Below, one piece after another: positions 7,420-12,741 of a DNA stretch of 12,741 bases. This stretch comes from Actinomycetes bacterium (lineage in GTDB: Bacteria > Actinomycetota > Humimicrobiia > JAHJRV01): the NCBI GenBank assembly GCA_030612085.1, contig JAUWOM010000020.1, forward strand, positions 1 to 12,741. The letters run 5' to 3'. Numbering within the stretch: position 1 is the stretch's first letter; each line of letters begins with the position of its first letter. Position numbers and translations under genes: made by a program. The notes under the pieces were generated by a model that saw only the letters and a list, made by a program, of their open reading frames with translations, searched no databases and was not told where the DNA came from.

Positions 7420-9021
7420 TTGAAAGTTGGAATATATGATCTTTACCTTCCCACTTTAGGTGGTGGGGAGAAACACATGGGAAAGATGGCAGAACTATTA
7501 AGTAAAGATCATAATGTTGAAATTTTAACTAATAAATATTTCGATTTAGATAAATTATCAAGACATCTTAATTTAGACCTTTCAAAAGTAAAGTTAAGAG
7601 TATTTCCATATATTTCATCTGATTATGGTAGCAACATTACAAAGGATTATGACCTTTTTATAAATGCTACTTATCTAAGTTATATGAGGGGCTATGCAAA
7701 GAAAAATGTCTATTTAACTTTTTTTCCTACACCCTTTGATGTGGACTTCAATTTTATTCATAAAATAACTTTATTTTTGTTTAAGAATATTTCTAGAAAT
7801 ATCTACAGTTGGTTTTTAAGCAAAGAAGAAAAATATAAGGATGGTTTGAATCCAATTGAAGGAGTTCATGATCCAAAGCGTTTTTTAATGAAAAAATCTA
7901 CCTGGACCTCAGGAAAAGCAACTTTTAAAATTGAAGAGAATTTAATAAAGAAGGGGTTAATCAGATTAAAAATTAATAGTGGTAGAAAATTTACTGCCCT
8001 GGATACACATATTAACATTAGTTTTGGTAAAAAAAATGTTTACACATATCACAAATTACCAAGAAGTAAAAGTAGAATTTTTAAAATTAAAATTTCATTA
8101 AAAAATAATGATACGATGACCATAGAGTCTAACTCATTTTGCCCCGCAGATTTTTATGCTTCAAATGATACAAGACAGCTTGGTGTTTCTATTAAAAATA
8201 TTTCGTCTATATCAATTTTTCGGAAAATAGTTTATTTTATAATAGGTTTTTTCCCCACATATCTTATAAACTTTCCTGATGATTTAAACTTTTTAGATAC
8301 TTACGATCTTATCTTAGCAAATTCAAAATATACTAAGAGATGGATAAAGAAACTTTGGAAAAAGGATAGCTTTCTTTTTTATCCACAGGTTGATATTGAT
8401 TCCTTCAAAGAGAAGGAGATAAAGAAAGAAAATATTATACTAAACGTTGGTAGATTTTTTGTAGGACATCATAATAAAAAACAGATAGAACTTGTTAAAG
8501 CATTTAAAGAACTTTATAACTTAGGACTTAAAGACTGGAGTCTATATTTAGTTGGAGGAGTGGAAGGGAAAAAGGAGCATTTCAGGTATTTAGATAGTGT
8601 AAAAAGAGCTTCAAAAGGCTATCCAATAGTAATAAAGACAAATGTTCCAAGAGATGAACTAAATACTATTTATAGTAAAAGTAAGATATATTGGCATGCC
8701 AGTGGACTTGGAGAGGATGAGCAAAAGCATCCAGAAAGATTTGAACACTTTGGAATATCTTCTGTTCAGGCAATGGCAGCTGGATGCATTCCCATTGTCA
8801 TAAATAAAGGAGGGTCAAGAGAGATAGTAGAGAATGGATATAATGGGTTTTTATTCTCTAATTTAAAACAGTTAAAAGAGAAGAGTTTAAAAGTCATAAA
8901 TGATACTAAATTACAAAATAAACTTGTAAAAAATTCATTAAAGAGTTGCAAAAAATATAATTCAGAAAATTTTGAAAAAAGACTCCATAAAATAATTGAA
9001 AATATCTTTGACATTCTGTAA
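7420..9021 (+). CDS. GT4-type (GT-B fold) glycosyltransferase with an inserted beta-rich module
   Basis: A 533-residue retaining-type glycosyltransferase. The N-terminal half has VGIYDLYLPTLGGGEKH (3-18), whose glycine loop is typical of GT4, and VYLTFFPTPFD (97-107). The C-terminal donor domain has ILNVGRFF (340-347), LYLVGG (375-380), IYWHASG (423-429), FEHFGISSVQAMAAG (441-455) and KGGSREIVENGYNGFLF (463-479), resembling the ALG11-like group. Position 450, the second acidic residue of the EX7E motif in most relatives, is Gln here. Residues about 146-265 are additional to the family pattern: NPIEGVHDP, then STWTSGKATFKI (160-171), several short strands and SNDTRQLGVSIKNI (248-261). The insert resembles that of the GT2 enzyme at 2784-4169. 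A hydrophobic stretch near 270-285 follows. It starts with TTG 14 bases after the previous gene. Substrate unknown. Confidence 0.85.
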   Translation: MKVGIYDLYLPTLGGGEKHMGKMAELLSKDHNVEILTNKYFDLDKLSRHLNLDLSKVKLRVFPYISSDYGSNITKDYDLFINATYLSYMRGYAKKNVYLTFFPTPFDVDFNFIHKITLFLFKNISRNIYSWFLSKEEKYKDGLNPIEGVHDPKRFLMKKSTWTSGKATFKIEENLIKKGLIRLKINSGRKFTALDTHINISFGKKNVYTYHKLPRSKSRIFKIKISLKNNDTMTIESNSFCPADFYASNDTRQLGVSIKNISSISIFRKIVYFIIGFFPTYLINFPDDLNFLDTYDLILANSKYTKRWIKKLWKKDSFLFYPQVDIDSFKEKEIKKENIILNVGRFFVGHHNKKQIELVKAFKELYNLGLKDWSLYLVGGVEGKKEHFRYLDSVKRASKGYPIVIKTNVPRDELNTIYSKSKIYWHASGLGEDEQKHPERFEHFGISSVQAMAAGCIPIVINKGGSREIVENGYNGFLFSNLKQLKEKSLKVINDTKLQNKLVKNSLKSCKKYNSENFEKRLHKIIENIFDIL

Positions 9022-9047
9022 TTGTAACAACAAGATGTGAAATAAGG

Positions 9048-9076
9048 TTGATATAAAATATTTTGTTTTGTATTAT
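9048..9076 (+). promoter_or_regulatory. Probable sigma-70-type promoter for the dehydratase gene
   Basis: TTGATA (9048-9053) and TATTAT (9071-9076) are separated by exactly 17 bases, close to the consensus at both boxes. Transcription would begin around 9083, upstream of the AGGAGG ribosome-binding site at 9104-9109. This falls in one of the larger gaps of the window (9022-9120), consistent with a new transcription unit. In AT-rich DNA chance matches are common, so this remains a prediction. Confidence 0.5.
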
Positions 9077-9120
9077 TTTGTAATATAAAGGATTATATTA
9101 GAGAGGAGGAATTTACTAAA

Positions 9121-10086
9121 ATGAGAGTTTTAATAACAGGAATTACAGGTTTTGTAGGAAGTCACTTAGCCGAGTATTGTTTGACTAAACCTGATGTTGA
9201 GGTTTATGGAACTATAAGATGGAGAAGCAAAAAGGATAATATCTTTCATATTGAAGATAAAATAAAGTTATATGAGTGTGATATCAAAGATGGAGTATCT
9301 GTTCAGAGTATGTTAAAGAAGGTAAGACCGCACTTTATATTCCACTTAGCTGCACAAAGTTTTGTTCCAACATCATGGCATGCTCCTGCAGAAACTTTAA
9401 CTACAAATATAATTGGAGAGGTAAACTTATTTGAAGCTGTAAGAGATTTAGGTATTGACCCAATAATTCATGTTGCTTGTTCAAGTGAAGAATATGGTTT
9501 GGTACATGAAGATGAAATACCAATAGATGAAAAGAATACGCTACGACCCTTAAGTCCCTATGCAGTAAGTAAAATAGCTCAGGATTTTTTAGGTTATCAG
9601 TATTATAAATCATATGGAATCAGGATAATAAGAACAAGAGCGTTTAATCATACAGGTCCAAGAAGAGGTGAAGTTTTTGTTGTCTCGACTTTTGCTAAAC
9701 AGATTGCTGAAATAGAGGCTGGTACAAAAAATCCTGTTGTAAGAGTAGGAAATCTTAATGCAAAAAGAGACTTTACGGATGTAAGAGACATAGTAAGGGC
9801 ATACTGGTTAGCAGTGGAAAAATGTGAACCAGGTGAGGTATATAATATTTCATCAGGTAAATCCATTAGCATTGAGAAGATATTAAAAATGTTACTTGAA
9901 ATGAGCGAAGTAGATATTGAAGTGGTTAAAGATGCTGAAAGAATGCGACCTTCCGATGTTGAAGTATTGGAAGGAGATTCTACAAAATTCAGGGAATTAA
10001 CAGGTTGGGAACCCGAGATTCCACTTGAAAAAACCTTAGAAGATACTCTTAATTATTGGAGAGATAAAATCAAGCACCGAGTTTAA
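9121..10086 (+). CDS. GDP-mannose 4,6-dehydratase-like SDR enzyme
   Basis: A 321-residue extended short-chain dehydrogenase, expected to act on a nucleotide sugar using tightly bound NAD(P). The Rossmann loop is GITGFVGSHLAEY (7-19). LAAQSFVPTSW (76-86) is typical of the GDP-mannose branch. The active site has SSEEYG (121-126), with a Ser-Ser-Glu in place of the usual Thr-Ser-Glu, and Y147-x3-K151 in SPYAVSK. FNHTGPRRGEVFV (175-187) and NLNAKRDFTDVRD (211-223) are the nucleotide-sugar binding segments shared by GDP-mannose dehydratases and their 4-reductase relatives. RMRPSDV (274-280) and TGWEPEIPLEKTLEDTLNYW (294-313) complete the fold. The Glu in the active site favours a 4,6-dehydratase over the reductase, but the sequence mixes features of both. 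The preceding nucleotidyltransferase could supply the substrate. AGGAGG lies 11 bases before the ATG. Confidence 0.78.
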   Translation: MRVLITGITGFVGSHLAEYCLTKPDVEVYGTIRWRSKKDNIFHIEDKIKLYECDIKDGVSVQSMLKKVRPHFIFHLAAQSFVPTSWHAPAETLTTNIIGEVNLFEAVRDLGIDPIIHVACSSEEYGLVHEDEIPIDEKNTLRPLSPYAVSKIAQDFLGYQYYKSYGIRIIRTRAFNHTGPRRGEVFVVSTFAKQIAEIEAGTKNPVVRVGNLNAKRDFTDVRDIVRAYWLAVEKCEPGEVYNISSGKSISIEKILKMLLEMSEVDIEVVKDAERMRPSDVEVLEGDSTKFRELTGWEPEIPLEKTLEDTLNYWRDKIKHRV

Positions 10087-10167
10087 AAAAGTTTTGTAAT
10101 TTATTTACAACTAAATTTATGAAATTATGTGAGAAAAGATTTCTTTTGTTTTTAAAACTAAACTTAT

Positions 10168-10172
10168 GGAGG
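10168..10172 (+). promoter_or_regulatory. Ribosome-binding site deciding the SAH hydrolase start
   Basis: GGAGG stands six bases before the ATG at 10179. A longer in-frame reading begins at an ATG at 10119, but it has no ribosome-binding site and would add 20 hydrophobic and basic residues not expected in this family. The internal start is therefore preferred. Confidence 0.8.
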
Positions 10173-10178
10173 ATATTA

Positions 10179-11435
10179 ATGCAGTATGATATAAAAGATA
10201 TTAAACTTTCAGAAAAAGGCAATCTAAGAATTGAGTGGGCTGAGAATTTTATGCCCGTACTTTCCCAGATAAAAGATAGATTTTTTAAAGAGAAACCGTT
10301 AAAAGGAATTAAAGTAGGAGCATGTTTACATGTTACTACTGAAACTGCAAATTTAATGAGGACTCTTAAAGCAGGAGGAGCAGATGTAATGCTGTGTGCC
10401 TCAAATCCATTAACTACTCAGGACGATGTTAGTGCTTGTTTAGTTAAGGACTATAAGATTTCAGTATTTGCTATTAAAGGAGAGAGCGATAAGATATATT
10501 ATTCTCATATTTCAAAGATGTTGGATAGTAATCCACAAGTAATTTTAGATGATGGTGCTGATACAATAAGCCAATTACATTTAAATAGAAAACAGCAATT
10601 ATCATCCATATTTGGAGGAATTGAGGAAACAACAACAGGTGTTATTAGATTAAGGAGTATGGAAAAAGAAGGTATTTTGTCTTTTCCAATAATTGCTGCA
10701 AATGATGCTGAAACAAAGTATCTTTTTGATAATAGATATGGTACCGGTCAAAGCTCTATTGACGGAATTTTGAGAGCGACAAATAGATTGATAGCCGGTT
10801 CAATTTTTGTGGTTTGTGGATATGGATGGTGTGGCAGAGGAGTTGCTATGAGAGCTAAAGGAATGGGTGCTCAGGTAATAATAACTGAAGTAGATCCCAT
10901 TGTTGCTTTAGAAGCTGCTATGGAAGGATTCCAGGTAATGCCAATATCTGAAGCAGCTGAAGTTGGGGATATTTTTATAACTGCTACGGGAGATATAAGA
11001 GTTATAGGTGAAAAGCATATAAAGTTGATGAAAGATAAAACCATTTTATGTAATACTGGCCATTTTAATGTTGAAATTGATGTTAAAGCTTTGGAAAAAT
11101 TATCAAAATCTAAAAGGAAAATAAGAGATTTTGTTGATGAATATACATTATATAATGGTAGAAGAATCTATCTTTTAGCTGAGGGGAGACTCATTAATTC
11201 AAGTGCTGCTGAAGGACATCCAGCAAGTATAATGGACATGAGTTTTTCCAATCAAGCATTATCGGTTGAGTACCTAATAAAAAATAAGGAAAAATTAGAA
11301 AACAAAGTTTACAAGGTTCCTATGAAGATAGATAACTATATTGCAGAATTAAAATTAAAATCAATGAATATAAAGATAGATAAATTAACAAAAGAGCAAC
11401 AAAAATACTTAACTTCTTGGGAAACAGGAACATAA
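10179..11435 (+). CDS. ahcY: S-adenosylhomocysteine hydrolase (adenosylhomocysteinase)
   Basis: A cytoplasmic NAD-dependent enzyme of 418 residues that splits S-adenosylhomocysteine, the by-product of SAM methyltransferases, into adenosine and homocysteine. The substrate domain has CLHVTTETANLMRTLKAGGA (49-68), CASNPLTTQDDV (73-84) and ILDDGAD (122-128). EETTTGVIRL (149-158) and ANDAETKYLFDNRYGTGQS (174-192) cover the catalytic Lys-Asp region. The NAD-binding domain begins with VVCGYGWCGRGVAMRAKGMG (211-230) and continues with EVDPIVALEA and NTGHFNVEID (292-301). AEGHPASIMD (344-353) is also conserved. The chain lacks the internal insertion of some bacterial enzymes. It ends at LTKEQQKYLTSWETGT, without the C-terminal Lys/Tyr tail that contacts NAD in the larger enzymes; Thermotoga-type and archaeal proteins share this. 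Some of those relatives also accept the inosyl analogue. It lies 16 bases before the mtnA start, so the two are probably one operon. Confidence 0.95.
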   Translation: MQYDIKDIKLSEKGNLRIEWAENFMPVLSQIKDRFFKEKPLKGIKVGACLHVTTETANLMRTLKAGGADVMLCASNPLTTQDDVSACLVKDYKISVFAIKGESDKIYYSHISKMLDSNPQVILDDGADTISQLHLNRKQQLSSIFGGIEETTTGVIRLRSMEKEGILSFPIIAANDAETKYLFDNRYGTGQSSIDGILRATNRLIAGSIFVVCGYGWCGRGVAMRAKGMGAQVIITEVDPIVALEAAMEGFQVMPISEAAEVGDIFITATGDIRVIGEKHIKLMKDKTILCNTGHFNVEIDVKALEKLSKSKRKIRDFVDEYTLYNGRRIYLLAEGRLINSSAAEGHPASIMDMSFSNQALSVEYLIKNKEKLENKVYKVPMKIDNYIAELKLKSMNIKIDKLTKEQQKYLTSWETGT

Positions 11436-11441
11436 AATAGT

Positions 11442-11446
11442 GGAGG
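11442..11446 (+). promoter_or_regulatory. Ribosome-binding site deciding the mtnA start
   Basis: GGAGG overlaps an in-frame GTG at 11440 and stands five bases before the ATG at 11452. The ATG is therefore the likely start, and the four extra residues read from the GTG would be the ribosome-binding site itself. Confidence 0.8.
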
Positions 11447-11451
11447 GAAGG

Positions 11452-12498
11452 ATGAAATCTATAGAATGGGCTGATAATAAGGTAAAAATGATTGATCAGA
11501 GAAAATTACCTCTTAAAGATGAATACATCATATGTAATGACTATAAATGTGTTGCAAAAGCAATAAAATCTATGGTAATAAGGGGTGCTCCTGCAATAGG
11601 AGTTGCAGCTGCATACGGATTTGCATTAGCAGGTCTTTCAAGTAAAGCAAAAACATCCAAAGCTCTTTTAGATGATCTGAAAGTTGCACATAGTCATTTA
11701 TCCGAGGCCAGACCAACAGCTGTCAATCTTTTTTGGGCTTTATCAAGAATGATGAATATTGCTATAAACAATATTGATATGAGTGTTAATAAATTAAAGG
11801 ATAGACTAATTGAAGAAGCAACAATTATTAAAAGCGAGGACATAGCTATTAATGAAAAGATTGGTCAGTATGGGTCAGCTCTCTTTAATAAAAAGGTTTC
11901 AGTTTTAACTCATTGTAATACTGGAGCGTTGGCTACTGGAGGTTACGGAACTGCTTTGGGTATAGTAAGAAGCTTAAATAAGCAGGGTAAAATAAAAAGA
12001 GTATGGGTTGATGAAACTCGTCCATTTCTTCAGGGTGCTAGATTAACAACTTACGAACTTAAAAAGGAGGGAATTGAACATATTCTTATTACAGATAATA
12101 TGGCTGGTTATTTTATAAATAAAGGCGATGTTGATGCTGTATTAGTGGGAGCTGATAGGATAGCAGCTAATGGAGATACAGCAAATAAGATTGGCACATA
12201 TTCTTTAGCTGTTTTGGCAAAAGAGAACAAAGTTCCATTTTATGTTGTTGCACCAACCTCAACTATTGATATGAATATTAATTCCGGTGGAGATATCCCC
12301 ATTGAAGAGAGAGATAAAAGAGAAGTGTTATTTATTGGTGAGAGTCGGATAGCACCTTCCAGGACTAAAGTAAAAAATCCTGCATTTGATATTACTCCCG
12401 CAAGATATATAACAGCTATTATAACAGAACTTGGAGTTATAAATTCACCATATGATATAAATTTAAAAAATAAATTATTATTAAATAAAAGAAACTAA
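11452..12498 (+). CDS. mtnA: S-methyl-5-thioribose-1-phosphate isomerase
   Basis: A 348-residue cytoplasmic enzyme of methionine salvage that converts 5-methylthioribose 1-phosphate to 5-methylthioribulose 1-phosphate. The family belongs to the eIF2B-alpha-like fold. The N-terminal part has VIRGAPAIGVAAAYGFALA (42-60), the phosphate-binding region, and ARPTAVNLFWAL (86-97). The active site is in LTHCNTGALATGGYGTALG (152-170), with catalytic Cys155, and DAVLVGADRI (228-237), with catalytic Asp235. VWVDETRPFLQGARLTTYEL (184-203), NKIGTYSLAVLA (245-256), VAPTSTID (266-273) and NPAFDITPARYI (309-320) are also conserved. Length and motifs agree with the bacterial family. It lies 16 bases after the SAH hydrolase stop, so the unit handles two SAM by-products. 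No kinase or downstream salvage gene is seen in the window, so the pathway's other steps must lie elsewhere or use a different route. Confidence 0.95.
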   Translation: MKSIEWADNKVKMIDQRKLPLKDEYIICNDYKCVAKAIKSMVIRGAPAIGVAAAYGFALAGLSSKAKTSKALLDDLKVAHSHLSEARPTAVNLFWALSRMMNIAINNIDMSVNKLKDRLIEEATIIKSEDIAINEKIGQYGSALFNKKVSVLTHCNTGALATGGYGTALGIVRSLNKQGKIKRVWVDETRPFLQGARLTTYELKKEGIEHILITDNMAGYFINKGDVDAVLVGADRIAANGDTANKIGTYSLAVLAKENKVPFYVVAPTSTIDMNINSGGDIPIEERDKREVLFIGESRIAPSRTKVKNPAFDITPARYITAIITELGVINSPYDINLKNKLLLNKRN

Positions 12499-12556
12499 AC
12501 ATAAGTTTTAATTAAATCTAAAATGCTCAAGAGGTTAAAAAGAGTGTGTTTATGAT

Positions 12557-12741
12557 ATGAAAGTAATGATTTTAGCAGCAGGTTTGGGAACAAGGCTTCG
12601 CCCCCTTACTGATTTAATATCAAAACCTATGGTTCCAATAGTAAATAAACCGGTCATGGCTCACATAATTGAATTGTTGAAAAAACTTAATTTTGAGGAA
12701 ATAATCGTAAATTTACATTGGTATCCAGAAGCAATTAAAAA
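12557..12741 (+). CDS. Sugar nucleotidyltransferase, N-terminal part (cut by the window end)
   Basis: The first 61 residues of a second nucleotidyltransferase are visible. The signature is AAGLGTRLRPLT (7-18), followed by SKPMVPIVNKPVM (22-34) and EEIIVNLHWYPEAI. The KPMVPIVNKP pattern resembles GDP-mannose pyrophosphorylases, including long forms fused to a phosphomannomutase-like domain. Whether this one has such a domain cannot be seen. An earlier ATG at 12552 leads to a stop after two codons, so 12557 is the likely start. The ribosome-binding site is weak (AGAG near 12541). It differs from the 6290-7405 enzyme and may supply another donor. Confidence is high for the family and low for the exact sugar. 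Confidence 0.85.
   Translation, partial: MKVMILAAGLGTRLRPLTDLISKPMVPIVNKPVMAHIIELLKKLNFEEIIVNLHWYPEAIK

Noticed and set aside
10119..10178. Upstream ATG extending SAH hydrolase by 20 residues
   Set aside because: There is no ribosome-binding site, the extra residues do not fit the family, and GGAGG precedes the ATG at 10179.
10087..10178. SAH-responsive riboswitch before SAH hydrolase
   Set aside because: The leader is short and AT-rich, with only a weak TTGTAA/TTACAA stem and no riboswitch-like core.

Overview
The window is a low-GC (roughly 30% by eye) bacterial segment in which every gene I can support is on the + strand. Reading frames are dense and gaps are short (the longest is about 147 bases). 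Ribosome-binding sites are good in the second half, and at least two starts are TTG. The SAH hydrolase lacks the usual C-terminal tail, as in Thermotoga-type and archaeal enzymes. Together with the low GC, this suggests an anaerobic or thermophilic-type bacterium (Thermotogota, Atribacterota or a Firmicute-like lineage). That placement is inference; no marker gene settles it.

Region 1 (1-9021) is a surface-polysaccharide or glycan-assembly cluster. It holds the tail of an upstream protein (1-159); a three-part protein with a GT4-like glycosyltransferase, a decayed methyltransferase-like domain and a coiled coil (307-2646); three GT2 (GT-A fold) glycosyltransferases (2784-4169, 4277-5266, 5295-6251); a sugar-1-phosphate nucleotidyltransferase most like GDP-mannose pyrophosphorylase (6290-7405); and a second GT4-like, GT-B fold glycosyltransferase (7420-9021). 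Region 2 (9048-10086) has a good sigma-70-type promoter and a GDP-mannose 4,6-dehydratase-like SDR enzyme. Region 3 (10179-12498) is a two-gene unit for S-adenosylmethionine by-product handling: S-adenosylhomocysteine hydrolase and methylthioribose-1-phosphate isomerase. The window ends inside a second sugar nucleotidyltransferase (12557 onward).

The proposed link is that the nucleotidyltransferase makes GDP-mannose, the SDR enzyme converts it to a 6-deoxy-4-keto sugar nucleotide, and the glycosyltransferases build a glycan from these donors. SAH hydrolase and MtnA would recycle SAM by-products, possibly from glycan methylation, but that last link is only inferred from position.

Two things stand out. 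First, a 53-54 base hairpin-forming element occurs twice in direct orientation, each copy just downstream of a stop codon, bracketing the 2784-4169 gene. The copies match at 48 of 54 positions and show one compensatory base-pair change. Second, two glycosyltransferases of different folds (2784-4169 and 7420-9021) each carry an inserted beta-rich module of about 120 residues sharing a DTR-x-LG motif and a P-(E/K)...W-(S/T) strand pattern, in apparently permuted order.
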